A stretch of 64,000 nt of DNA from Pseudomonas morbosilactucae (lineage in GTDB: Bacteria; Pseudomonadota; Gammaproteobacteria; Pseudomonadales; Pseudomonadaceae), in NCBI RefSeq assembly GCF_023241715.1, contig NZ_JALQCW010000015.1, forward strand, positions 1 to 64,000. The letters run 5' to 3'. A program made the translations under genes and the position numbers. The notes under the pieces were generated by a model. The model was given only the letters and a program-made list of their open reading frames with translations. It did no database searches and had not been told where the DNA came from. Each line of letters begins with the position of its first letter. The stretch's first letter is position 1. Shown in pieces: positions 16,131 through 24,608 of the stretch.

Positions 16131-16685
16131 TCAGGCCTTCGAAGCCCGGCCAGCCATGCGCAGGAGGATCTGCCGATCACCCTTGACGCAGTGCAGGACC
16201 ACCGCGCCAATGTGGCCGACGATCAGCACCAGCAGGGTCCAGCCCAGCAGGCTGTGGAAGTTGCTGCCCAGGTCGATCATCCACTGCACTTTCTCCCCCT
16301 CGAACCCCGCCATCACCGGCAGGCCGAACGCCGAAAACGCCCGGCCCGAGCCGTACTGGCGCAACAGCCCGAGAAACGGGATGGCGAACATAAAGCCGTA
16401 CAGCACCAGGTGCCCCAAGTGGGCGCCGAGGTTGATGCTCGGTGGCCGGCGGTGCCGGTTCAGCAGGCTCCAGACCACGCGCAGCACCAGCAGGCCCATC
16501 AACAGCAGGCCCACTTGTTTGTGGGTCGGCCAGAGGAACTTGTCCAGCGCCGAATCGGAGAGCAGGTAATGGGCGCAGGTGGTGCAGTAGATCCAGGTAA
16601 AGGCCAAGGCCATGGCCCAGTGCAAGCTGCGACTGACGACGCCGTAGCGGGCCTTCGAGTCGGTCATTTCAACGCTGTTGTCCAT
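16131..16685 (-). CDS. Cytochrome b561 (CybB-like)
   Basis: About 184 residues and four predicted membrane helices. Histidines at the expected haem-ligand places are visible in [23 protein letters not shown] and GHIGAVVLH. The family carries two b haems and oxidises quinol in the inner membrane; some members reduce superoxide. I chose ATG 16683-16685 (MDNSVEMTD) over the GTG nine bases upstream. The gene has terminators on both sides and is transcribed separately from the cyo operon behind it. Confidence 0.9.
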   Translation of the reverse strand: MDNSVEMTDSKARYGVVSRSLHWAMALAFTWIYCTTCAHYLLSDSALDKFLWPTHKQVGLLLMGLLVLRVVWSLLNRHRRPPSINLGAHLGHLVLYGFMFAIPFLGLLRQYGSGRAFSAFGLPVMAGFEGEKVQWMIDLGSNFHSLLGWTLLVLIVGHIGAVVLHCVKGDRQILLRMAGRASKA

Positions 16686-16834
16686 TGCATCCACTCGGTT
16701 TTCAAACTCAAGGCCGCAATTTTACGGGAGCCGGGTAGGTGCTTGGGAGCTAAAAGATATAAATGATGTAAACCCCAGCAGGCTCACGATTCAACCAAGG
16801 AGCTGGCAAGGGGACAAAAAACGCGCAAAAAAAA

Positions 16835-16863
16835 CCCCGCACTTCTGTCGAAGGCGGGGTTTT
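16835..16863 (-). terminator. Terminator of the cyoABCDE operon
   Basis: CCCCGC (16835-16840) pairs with GCGGGG (16854-16859). On the minus strand the stem is followed by eight T residues (A run at 16827-16834), making a strong intrinsic terminator 17 bases beyond the cyoE stop codon. Confidence 0.85.
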
Positions 16864-16879
16864 CATCGGCCGGTGCAGC

Positions 16880-17767
16880 TTAAGGCGCGTAGGTCAGCAG
16901 CAGTTCAGTCGGTACCTTGAAATCCAGGGACATCATCACGCTCAGCGCGGTGATGGTGAAAATCGAGAAGACGAAGAGCTTGCGGGCCCAGACGGTGTCA
17001 TCCACCGCCTTGTAGCCGGTCCAGGCCATGTACAACCAGTACATGCCCATGGCGGCTGCCACAGCCAGGTAACTCATGCCGGCGTAACCACTGAAGGTCA
17101 GCATCAGCGTGGCAATCAGGAACGCCAGGATGTAGAGCAGGATGTGCTTCTTGGCCACCAGGATGCCGCGCTTCACCGGCAGCACCGGAATCGATGCGGC
17201 CAGGTAATCGTTGAAGCGGAAGATCGCAATGGCATAGGAATGCGGCATCTGCCACAGACTGAACATCACCAGCAGGGTCAATGCCGCCATGTCGAAGCTA
17301 TTGCTCACGGCCACATAACCGATCACCGGTGGCATCGCCCCCGACAGACTGCCCACCAGCGTGCCGTGAACCGACTTGCGCTTGAGATACAGGCTGTAGA
17401 AGCCGACGTAGATGACAAAACCGATGACCGCGAACAGTGCGGCCAACGGATTGGCCACGCGGTACAACAAGACCACGCCAGCGATGCCCAGGATGGTCGC
17501 GTAGACCAAGGCCAATTTCAGGGAGATAAGGCCCTGGACCAGCACCCGGTTCTTGGTGCGTTCCATCTTCAGATCAATGTCGCGGTCAATGCAGTTGTTG
17601 AACACGCAACCAGAAGCGACGACCAGGGACGTGCCGATCATTGCAGCCAGGAAAATGGCCAGATCGACATGCCCCTTGGAGGCCAGGAAGAAACCGCCTG
17701 CCACAGAAAGCACGTTACCGAAAATGATCCCCGGTTTGGTGATTTGGATAAAGTGCTTGAGCGACAT
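16880..17767 (-). CDS. cyoE: Protoheme IX farnesyltransferase (haem O synthase)
   Basis: 295 residues. A UbiA-type prenyltransferase with several membrane helices. It has the Asp-rich motif [18 protein letters not shown] near residue 58, which binds the magnesium-diphosphate of farnesyl diphosphate, and a second loop [20 protein letters not shown]. It adds the hydroxyethylfarnesyl chain to haem b, giving haem O for the binuclear centre of the cyo oxidase. It is the last gene of the operon, 11 bases after cyoD. Confidence 0.97.
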   Translation of the reverse strand: MSLKHFIQITKPGIIFGNVLSVAGGFFLASKGHVDLAIFLAAMIGTSLVVASGCVFNNCIDRDIDLKMERTKNRVLVQGLISLKLALVYATILGIAGVVLLYRVANPLAALFAVIGFVIYVGFYSLYLKRKSVHGTLVGSLSGAMPPVIGYVAVSNSFDMAALTLLVMFSLWQMPHSYAIAIFRFNDYLAASIPVLPVKRGILVAKKHILLYILAFLIATLMLTFSGYAGMSYLAVAAAMGMYWLYMAWTGYKAVDDTVWARKLFVFSIFTITALSVMMSLDFKVPTELLLTYAP

Positions 17768-17778
17768 CGGTTCTTACC

Positions 17779-18114
17779 TCACTTCGCCATCATGTAGGTG
17801 TGGATGCTGAACATGATCCACAACGACAGGCCAACCAGCAGGACGATCACAATGGCCGTGAAGACAAACGCAATCACGTTGTTACGCTGAGCCTGGGAAC
17901 GGTCCAGGTGCAGGAAGTAGTACAGGTGAACAACCACCTGGATCACTGCGAACAACAACACGATGGCCAGAGTGGTGGCCTTCGGCAGGGTCGGGTACAT
18001 CACCAGGCCGAACGGGATGATCGTCAGGATCACCGACAAGATGAAGCCGATGGCGTAAGACTTTACGCTGCCGTGGCTCGCATCATGGCTGTCATGGGAG
18101 TGTGCATTAGCCAT
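17779..18114 (-). CDS. cyoD: Cytochrome bo3 ubiquinol oxidase subunit IV
   Basis: 111 residues with three membrane helices. The motif PFGLVMYPTLPKATTLAIVL and the YFLHLDRSQAQRNN loop identify subunit IV, which supports assembly of the copper site in subunit I. The N-terminus is His-rich (HSHDSHDASHG). Its ATG shares one base with the cyoC stop codon, so the genes are coupled. Confidence 0.96.
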   Translation of the reverse strand: MANAHSHDSHDASHGSVKSYAIGFILSVILTIIPFGLVMYPTLPKATTLAIVLLFAVIQVVVHLYYFLHLDRSQAQRNNVIAFVFTAIVIVLLVGLSLWIMFSIHTYMMAK

Positions 18115-18737
18115 TACAGAGTCCCCATCAAGTAGACAACGGTGAAGACGCAGATCCAGACCACGTCCAGGAAGTGCCAGAACAGGCTCAGGCAGCTCAG
18201 GCGGGTCTTGTTGGTCGACGTCAGGCCATGCTTGTTGACCTGGTACATCATGATCGCCATCCAGATCAGACCCGCACTCACGTGCAGACCGTGGGTACCG
18301 ACCAAGGTGAAGAACGCCGACAGGAAGCCGGAACGGCTAGGACCGTAGCCCTCGGAGATCAGCAGGTGGAACTCGTTGATCTCCATGGCGATAAAGCCAA
18401 GGCCGAGCACGAAGGTCAGGCCCAACCAGGTCAGGACGCCCTTCTTGTTACCCCGGTAGAACGCCAGCATGGCGAAGCCGTAGGTGATCGAACTGAACAG
18501 CAGCAAGGCGGTTTCGCCCAGTACGTAAGGCAGTTCGAAGATGTCGTGGCCCGACGGGCCACCCGCTACGTTGTTTACCAGTACCGCGTACACCGCGAAG
18601 ATCGACGCAAACAGGATGCAGTCGGTCATCAGGTAGAGCCAGAAACCGTAGACGGTCATCTCGCCCGCGTCGTGGTGGTCATCGTGCCCATGGTCATCGA
18701 CATGGGCGTGTCCAGCATTGGTCACTAAGTTCGACAT
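18114..18737 (-). CDS. cyoC: Cytochrome bo3 ubiquinol oxidase subunit III
   Basis: 207 residues, five membrane helices, haem-copper oxidase subunit III family. The first 25 residues are unusually rich in His and Asp ([16 protein letters not shown]). The cytoplasmic-side motif [17 protein letters not shown] is typical of the family. The gene lies three bases after cyoB and overlaps cyoD by one base. Confidence 0.96.
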   Translation of the reverse strand: MSNLVTNAGHAHVDDHGHDDHHDAGEMTVYGFWLYLMTDCILFASIFAVYAVLVNNVAGGPSGHDIFELPYVLGETALLLFSSITYGFAMLAFYRGNKKGVLTWLGLTFVLGLGFIAMEINEFHLLISEGYGPSRSGFLSAFFTLVGTHGLHVSAGLIWMAIMMYQVNKHGLTSTNKTRLSCLSLFWHFLDVVWICVFTVVYLMGTL

Positions 18738-18740
18738 GGT

Positions 18741-20759
18741 TTAAGCCTGTTCCAACGAGGTTTCAACACGGTTGGCCGGAATCTTCTTCTCGGCTACCAG
18801 GCGAGCGTGCTGCTCGGCTTCGATGCGTTCGATCACGTCGACCGGCACCATGTAGCCTTGATCATCACGAGCCGCGTGGATCACGAAATAGATCACGGTG
18901 CCTGCCAGGCTTGCGATGGCCAGCCACCAGATGTGCCAGATCATGGCGAAACCGAAGACCGTCAACAGAGCGCCCATGACCACACCGGTAGCGGTGTTGT
19001 TTGGCATGTGGATCGGCGAGTAGCGAGCCGGTTTCTGGTACGCGGTACCGTCTTCCTTGGCTTCGGTGAACGGGTCGATCGTGGTGGCTTTCGGCAGCAC
19101 GGCGAAGTTATAGAACGGCGGTGGCGACGAGGTCGACCATTCCAGGGTGTGAGCATTCCATGGGTCGCCCGACACACATTCGTTCTGCTTGCGGTCACGG
19201 ATACTGACGTACAGCTGGATCAGCTGGCAGGCGATACCGATAGCGATCATCACCGCACCGAACATGGCGACGTACAGGTACGGCACCCACTCAGGGTTGG
19301 TGGTGGCGTTCAGACGACGGGTCATGCCCATGAAGCCCAGTGCATAGAGCGGCATGAACGCGACGAAGAAGCCCGAGATCCAGAACCAGAATGCAGCCTT
19401 GCCCCAACCTTCGTGCAGCTTGAAGCCGAACGCTTTCGGGAAGTAGAAGCTGAAACCTGCGATGTAGCCGAATACCGCGCCGCCGATGATCACGTTGTGG
19501 AAGTGAGCGATCACGAACAGGCTGTTGTGCAGTACGAAGTCAGCACCCGGGATGGCCAGCAGTACGCCGGTCATGCCGCCGATAGCGAAGGTCACCATGA
19601 AGCCCAGGGTCCACAGAACCTGGCTGGTGATGCGCAGGCGGCCGTGGTAGATGGTGAACAGCCAGTTGAATAGCTTCACCCCCGTCGGGATCGAAATCAG
19701 CATCGTCGCCAGGCCGAAGAAGGCGTTGACGCTAGCCCCCGAACCCATGGTGAAGAAGTGGTGCAGCCAAACCATGAAGCCCAGTACCGAGATCGCGCCG
19801 GAAGCGTAGATCATCGAGTGGTGGCCAAACAGACGCTTGCCGGAGAAGGTCGAGATGACTTCGGAGAAGATCCCGAACGCCGGCAGAATCAGAATGTAAA
19901 CCTCAGGGTGACCCCAAGCCCAGAACAGGTTGACGTACATCATTGGATTGCCACCAAGTTCATTGGTGAAAATGTGGAAATCCATGTAACGGTCAAGCGT
20001 CAGCAGTGCCAGGGTAGCGGTGAGGATCGGGAACGAAGCCACGATCAGCACGTTGGCCCAGGTGCAGGTCCAGGTGAAGATCGGCATGTCCATCAGCTTC
20101 ATGCCAGGGGTACGCATTTTCAGCACGGTGGCCAGGAAGTTGACCCCCGTCAGCGTTGTCCCTAGACCCGATAGCTGCAGTGCCCAGATGTAGTAATCCA
20201 TCCCCACGCCCGGACTGTATTGCAGCCCCGACAACGGCGGATAGGCGACCCAACCGGTCTTGGCGAATTCGCCGACGCCCAGGGACAGGTTGATCAGCAC
20301 GACGCCGGAAACCAGCAGCCAGAAGCTCAGGGAGTTGAGGAATGGGAACGCAACGTCACGCGCGCCGATCTGCAGCGGCACTGCCAGGTTCATCAGGCCG
20401 GTGAAGAAAGGCATCGCCATGAAGATGATCATGATCACACCGTGGGCGGTGAAGATCTGGTCATAGTGTTCAGGCGGCAAGTAGCCCGGCGAACCCTCGG
20501 TGGCCATGGCCAACTGGGTACGCATCATGATGGCATCGGCAAAACCACGCAGCAGCATGATCATGGCGACGATGATGTACATCACACCGATTTTCTTGTG
20601 GTCGACCGAAGTCAGCCACTCGGTCCACAGGTAGGTCCACTTCTTGAAGTAGGTGATTGCCGCAAACAGCGCCAGACCACCCAGCGCGATCATGGCGATG
20701 GTCACCATCACGATCGGCTCGTGGAACGGGACCGCTTCCCAACTTAATTTACCAAACAT
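18741..20759 (-). CDS. cyoB: Cytochrome bo3 ubiquinol oxidase subunit I
   Basis: 672 residues, catalytic subunit of the proton-pumping quinol oxidase. The haem and copper ligands are all readable: His in [11 protein letters not shown] for haem b, the crosslinked His-Tyr pair in [15 protein letters not shown], the CuB histidines in WLHHFFTMG, and the haem b/o3 histidines in [12 protein letters not shown]. About fifteen membrane helices are predicted. It reduces oxygen to water with electrons from ubiquinol. Three bases separate it from both cyoA and cyoC. Confidence 0.98.
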   Translation of the reverse strand: MFGKLSWEAVPFHEPIVMVTIAMIALGGLALFAAITYFKKWTYLWTEWLTSVDHKKIGVMYIIVAMIMLLRGFADAIMMRTQLAMATEGSPGYLPPEHYDQIFTAHGVIMIIFMAMPFFTGLMNLAVPLQIGARDVAFPFLNSLSFWLLVSGVVLINLSLGVGEFAKTGWVAYPPLSGLQYSPGVGMDYYIWALQLSGLGTTLTGVNFLATVLKMRTPGMKLMDMPIFTWTCTWANVLIVASFPILTATLALLTLDRYMDFHIFTNELGGNPMMYVNLFWAWGHPEVYILILPAFGIFSEVISTFSGKRLFGHHSMIYASGAISVLGFMVWLHHFFTMGSGASVNAFFGLATMLISIPTGVKLFNWLFTIYHGRLRITSQVLWTLGFMVTFAIGGMTGVLLAIPGADFVLHNSLFVIAHFHNVIIGGAVFGYIAGFSFYFPKAFGFKLHEGWGKAAFWFWISGFFVAFMPLYALGFMGMTRRLNATTNPEWVPYLYVAMFGAVMIAIGIACQLIQLYVSIRDRKQNECVSGDPWNAHTLEWSTSSPPPFYNFAVLPKATTIDPFTEAKEDGTAYQKPARYSPIHMPNNTATGVVMGALLTVFGFAMIWHIWWLAIASLAGTVIYFVIHAARDDQGYMVPVDVIERIEAEQHARLVAEKKIPANRVETSLEQA

Positions 20760-20762
20760 CGT

Positions 20763-21704
20763 TTACTCCTCTGCCCCGGCAGCTGAATGCGAATTTGCGT
20801 CCGTCCCTTCCACAGCAGCCACTTCTTTCTTCTCGTGCTTGACCGGCGTGCCTGGTTTCATCCCTTCATACTTATCGATGATTTTCTGAAACAGGTCCGG
20901 CGCGTACGAGGAGTACAGCTCTACAGGGTTGTTCTGGCTTGGCTTGGCAAGGGCTTCGTATTCAGCTTTTTCAAGCTGTTTTGGTGAGCTCTTGGCTTCT
21001 TTTACCCAGGCGTCAAACTCTTCCTGGGTGGTGGCGATTGCTTTGAATTTCATGCCGGTAAAGCCCGCGCCACTGTAGTTGGCGGAGATACCATCAAGCT
21101 CGGCGTTCTGGTTGGCAATCAGGTGCAGCTTGGTCTGCATGCCCGCCATCGCGTAGATCTGGCCACCCAGGCCCGGGATGAAGAACGAGTTCATCACGGC
21201 GTCGGAAGTGACTTTGAAATTGATTGGCGTGTTGGCCGGGAACACGATCTTGTTGACCGTGGCGATCCCTTGCTCGGGATAGATGAACAGCCACTTCCAG
21301 TCCAGCGCGACCACTTCAATGGTGACCGGCTTGACGTCGGAATCCAGCGGACGGTAAGGGTCCAGGGCGTGGGTCGACTTGTAGGTGATGTAACCCAGGG
21401 CAATGATGATCAGCACCGGAACCAGCCAGACCGCAATTTCGATCTTGGTGGAGTGCGACCACTTAGGCGCGTAGGTGGCGTTGGTGTTGGACGCACGATA
21501 CTTCCAGGCGAACGCGAAGGTCATCACGATCACCGGAACCACAACCAACAGCATCAGCAAGGTGGCAGTGATGATCAGGTTGCGTTGATCCAGACCGACC
21601 TGGCCCTTTGGATCGAGCAAGGTCCACTTGCAACCTCCCAGCAGCAACAGCATGCCGGCCAGAGGCAATAAGCCTAGTAATCGGGTGTACCTGTTTTTAC
21701 TCAT
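20763..21704 (-). CDS. cyoA: Cytochrome bo3 ubiquinol oxidase subunit II (lipoprotein)
   Basis: 313 residues from the ATG at 21702-21704, which GAGGTCGTGAG precedes. A lipobox LGGC places the acylated cysteine at residue 25. Two membrane helices are followed by a periplasmic cupredoxin-like domain. As in other quinol oxidases, the CuA cysteines are absent. The C-terminal tail is Ala/Glu/Lys-rich. It is the first gene of cyoABCDE, so the operon promoter lies in the long upstream interval. Confidence 0.97.
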   Translation of the reverse strand: MSKNRYTRLLGLLPLAGMLLLLGGCKWTLLDPKGQVGLDQRNLIITATLLMLLVVVPVIVMTFAFAWKYRASNTNATYAPKWSHSTKIEIAVWLVPVLIIIALGYITYKSTHALDPYRPLDSDVKPVTIEVVALDWKWLFIYPEQGIATVNKIVFPANTPINFKVTSDAVMNSFFIPGLGGQIYAMAGMQTKLHLIANQNAELDGISANYSGAGFTGMKFKAIATTQEEFDAWVKEAKSSPKQLEKAEYEALAKPSQNNPVELYSSYAPDLFQKIIDKYEGMKPGTPVKHEKKEVAAVEGTDANSHSAAGAEE

Positions 21705-22448
21705 CTCACGACCTCTAAAGCAGCTTGCGCAATGCAGTTGGGTTTTGATCGCCAACACTTCACCCTGCCAAGGGTTGGCATTTCTCTTCGATTGAATAAG
21801 GGCCTGCCCATCGCGTTAATCGCTCAACGACAAATCCTGGGCCAGCAGTGAGTTCTTATTCGAATTCGTGGTCAAAGGCCTTGTTACAGACCAATTCCAT
21901 TTGGTGCGGAAGTTTGGAAGGTGCCGACACCTGGGGCCTCAATCGAGCATTCTTCGCCCCGAGACCACCCTCGTATGCTCACGGGATGAGCAGCGCCGGG
22001 ATTTAGTGCGGGCGATTGTAGATATGTCGCGTTTCATAAACCATGTCTCATCCCGAAATAAATCTTATCGAATGGCGCAACAATGCCTGACGACTGTTAC
22101 GAAAGGCTCGGATAATAGCGATTTTCATTCGCAACAAAAAGCCCTAAAACGACCTTCAAAGCATTTATCCGAGCCGCCCCGAGAATACTCTGAGCAACCC
22201 CATGGCATGGCGCCACCCCTTGTAAAATGAGGGTTTAAGCCGGTTACTTCGATAGCAGGCTACGCTTATCGCCCCCCTCACCCGGCTGCACAAACTGACA
22301 GGCACCCGGGGTTCACATCGTCTCGAAACGCGCCCTGAAGCCTCACTTGAGCCACCCACTGCGACACCCTGCGTGTGACAACATGTCGCACTTTTTAGCC
22401 GCCTTTGTTTGCCCTGAATCACGACCCCTAGACCTGCGCGCCGAAGGC
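21705..22448. other. Long gene-free interval upstream of cyoA
   Basis: These roughly 740 bases hold no convincing gene. A plus-strand frame at 21868-22230 lacks a ribosome site and has composition unlike a protein. Near cyoA is the dyad TGCCAA-GGG-TTGGCA (21766-21780), a possible leader hairpin or operator. A TTGATC half-site at 21745 is too poor to call an Anr box. At the far end is an orphan plus-strand terminator-like hairpin (22360-22396). The cyo promoter must lie in this interval, but I could not place it with confidence. Confidence 0.5.
22360..22396 (+). terminator. Orphan terminator-like hairpin (possible sRNA 3' end)
   Basis: TGCGACA (22360-22366) pairs with TGTCGCA (22384-22390), followed by CTTTTT. 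No plus-strand gene lies within 600 bases upstream, so it may end a small untranslated RNA. No promoter could be identified. Confidence 0.35.
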
Positions 22449-22486
22449 AAAAAAAAGCCTCGGCGCCCACTGTGGGGCCCAAGGCT
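22449..22486 (-). terminator. Terminator of dsbB
   Basis: AGCCT (22456-22460) pairs with AGGCT (22482-22486) and the inner GCCCAC pairs with GTGGGGC. On the minus strand the stem is followed by a run of eight T residues. It lies 12 bases beyond the dsbB stop codon. Confidence 0.8.
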
Positions 22487-22498
22487 TTTACGGAACGC

Positions 22499-23008
22499 TC
22501 AGGCGGTTTTCTTGCGATTGCGGACAACCCCCAGCGGTACCAGTACCACCGTCAGGACAAAGGCCACCAGCGCCCACTGCGCCAGGGACAAACCAAGCAC
22601 TGGCGGGTAAGGCGTGGAGCAGAAGCCGTCTACCTGAAAGCCCAGGGGGAAGATCGTGGCCAGGGGCAGGCTGTCGACAATCGGCTGCAGCACATCGATG
22701 CCGCAACTCACCGCCGGGTAGAACTGGGTGTAGACGTGATGCCCCGCCACCGCAGCCCCAGCGATGGCACTGAGGACCACCAGGGTTTCGAGGATCGTGA
22801 GGCTACGTCGGGTTCTCATGGCCGCGCCGATAAAGGCGAACAGGGCGATCAGCAGCAATGCATAACGCTGCAGAATGCACAGCGGGCAAGGCGCCTCGCC
22901 CAACACCACCTGCATGTACAGTGCGCCGCCGATCAGCGCCAGGCAGATCACGCCCAGCAGCACCAGGAAACGCCGCTCGCGTCCCAAACGCAGTGTGTCG
23001 TCACTCAT
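22499..23008 (-). CDS. dsbB: Disulfide bond formation protein DsbB
   Basis: 169 residues, four membrane helices. The first periplasmic loop carries the redox pair CPLC (EAPCPLCILQRYALL). The second pair is the Cys of VSCGIDV and the Cys of VDGFCS, separated by the loop containing LPLATIFPLGF. DsbB reoxidises DsbA and passes the electrons to quinone. Pseudomonads often carry two DsbB proteins. It is monocistronic here, with its own terminator, between the cyo region and the flavohaemoglobin gene. Confidence 0.94.
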   Translation of the reverse strand: MSDDTLRLGRERRFLVLLGVICLALIGGALYMQVVLGEAPCPLCILQRYALLLIALFAFIGAAMRTRRSLTILETLVVLSAIAGAAVAGHHVYTQFYPAVSCGIDVLQPIVDSLPLATIFPLGFQVDGFCSTPYPPVLGLSLAQWALVAFVLTVVLVPLGVVRNRKKTA

Positions 23009-23189
23009 CCCAATTCCTTTCTTGTCTATGGTTCGGCCGCAGCGCGCCGCCGCCGAGAGGGTCTTCGATAGGCCTGTTTGCCGGGAAGTCTACACGCTGG
23101 CCAGGGGCTTTGAGCACCTGCCCGCAAACAGCATCGGAGGAATTAACGCTAGACAGGTTAAGGAGGGATTAATGCTGGCCGCCTCTCAG

Positions 23190-23221
23190 GCCAGCCCGCG
23201 TCCTGGCAGGAGCGGGCTGGC
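23190..23221. repeat. Inverted repeat downstream of hmp
   Basis: GCCAGCCCGC (23190-23199) and GCGGGCTGGC (23212-23221) form a perfect 10-bp stem around a 12-base loop, 50 bases beyond the hmp stop. It has no T tract. It resembles REP-type palindromes and may stabilise or partly terminate the hmp transcript. Confidence 0.5.
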
Positions 23222-23271
23222 CGGCGCTGGTCGCCCCGTGCGCAAGCGGCACGGCAGCGCCAGGCGCTCGG

Positions 23272-24452
23272 TTACTCCAGGGCGGCGGCCGGGCCGAAGA
23301 ACTCGTAACGGCTCTGCCGCTCCGGCACGCCCAGGGCTTTGAGATGCCCCTTGATCGCCGCCATAAAGCCTTTAGGGCCCAGGAAGTAGGCGTCCAGGTC
23401 ACGCTGCTGGGGCAGCCATTGCGCCAGTTGCTCCTGGCTCAGCAGGCCCAGTTGGTCGCCGCCGGGCTGACGCCGTCGTCCTCGGCGTAACAGTAGAAGC
23501 GCTTGAGCTGGGGATGACGGGCGGCAAGCCCATCCACCCACTCACGAAACGCATGCACCCCGCCGTTGCGCGCGCAGTGGATAAAGTGCACCGGGCGCTG
23601 GCTGGCCAGGGCCGCTTCGAGCATCGGCAGGGTCGGGGTGATACCCACGCCGCCGCTAATCAGCACCAGCGGCTTGTCGCCGGCAGCCAGGGTGAATTCC
23701 CCTGCTGGCGGGAACAACTGGATCTCGGCGCCGACCTTTAACTGGTCATGCAGGTAGTTGGAGGCGCGGCCACCGGCTTCGCGCTTGACGCTGATACGGT
23801 ACTGGCCGGCGTCGGAGAGGGCCGAGAGCGAGTAGTTGCGGCGGATTTCCTCACCGCCCAGGAACAGCTGCAAGCCGATGTATTGCCCCGGCTCTGCCAC
23901 CAGGATCGGGCCTTTGTCCGCAGGTTCGAAGTAGAACGACGTGATTTCCGCGCTTTCTTCCACCCGTTTGACCAGGGTGAAGGGCCGAGCCCCGCGCCAT
24001 CCACCGGGGGCACTGGCCTTCTGCTCGTAAATGGCCGACTCGGCACCGATCAGGATATCCGCCAACTGCTGGTAGGCCGCGCCCCAGGCCTGCATCACCT
24101 CGGGGGTGGCAATCTCGTCGCCCAGCACTTCAGAGATGGCCCGCAGCAGGCAACTGCCGACAATCGGGTAGTGTTCCGGCAGGATCTGCAGGGCCACATG
24201 CTTGTTGATGATTTTCGCCACCAGGTCGCCCAGTTGATCCAACTGGTTGATGTGCCGGGCGTACATCAGCACCCCATTGGCCAGGGCCCGGGGCTGGTCG
24301 CCGCTGGCCTGGTGCGCCTGGTTGAACAGGGGCCGCACCTGCGGATACTCGCTGAGCATCATCCGGTAGAAGTGGGTGATCAAGGCTTCACCGCCGCTTT
24401 CCAGCAGGGGAACCGTGGATTTGATAATGGCGCGATCTTGGACGCTAAGCAT
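23272..24452 (-). pseudogene. hmp: Flavohaemoglobin (nitric oxide dioxygenase), frameshifted
   Basis: Reads as a complete flavohaemoglobin of about 393 residues if one base is restored. The globin domain (1-140) has the proximal His in NKHVALQILPEHYP. The FAD domain has RRNYSLSALSD and the NAD domain has ISGGVGITPTLPML. The first frame then runs YAEDDGVSPAATNWAC and stops. The next frame continues GDQLGLLSQEQLAQWLPQQR to LGPKGFMAAIKGHL and the end GPAAALE. The break is at about 23457-23464, where GCGGCGAC replaces the expected GCGGGCGAC, a one-base loss in a G run. This is either a real inactivating mutation or a sequencing/assembly error. The start ATG follows AGGAG by eight bases. It is divergent from norR, its expected activator. 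Confidence 0.88.
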
Positions 24453-24500
24453 AAGGACAACTCCTGGGCTTTTAGGTATCTAGCAGGTTGCCTTGCTCTA

Positions 24501-24516
24501 ATCAGATTTCATGCCA
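24501..24516 (-). promoter_or_regulatory. Possible sigma-54 promoter of hmp
   Basis: On the minus strand the 16 bases read TGGCATG, four bases, CTGAT. The -24 element TGGCAtG is good; the -12 element matches TTGCA only partly. Transcription would start about 35 bases before the hmp ATG. Its position downstream of two NorR-type sites fits sigma-54 control. Confidence 0.45.
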
Positions 24517-24557
24517 CTTAAAAAACACATATAAATCATATACTTATAAAATACATA

Positions 24558-24568
24558 GTCATTAAGAC
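24558..24568. promoter_or_regulatory. NorR-type enhancer site 1
   Basis: GTCATTAAGAC fits the GT-N7-AC core of NorR enhancer sites. It is about 45 bases upstream of the possible hmp sigma-54 promoter and 40 bases before norR. Confidence 0.6.
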
Positions 24569-24583
24569 CACAGACGCTTTATA

Positions 24584-24594
24584 GTCAAAACGAC
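24584..24594. promoter_or_regulatory. NorR-type enhancer site 2
   Basis: GTCAAAACGAC is the second GT-N7-AC match, 26 bases centre-to-centre from the first. It ends 14 bases before the norR ATG, so binding could also repress norR itself. Confidence 0.6.
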
Positions 24595-24608
24595 CAATAG
24601 GAGTCTTT

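Noticed and set aside
21741..21756. Anr/FNR box before cyoA
   Set aside because: Only one half (TTGAT) matches; the other half is AACAC instead of ATCAA.
21868..22230. 120-codon plus-strand frame upstream of cyoA
   Set aside because: No ribosome site, no recognisable domain and uneven composition. Left as an intergenic interval.
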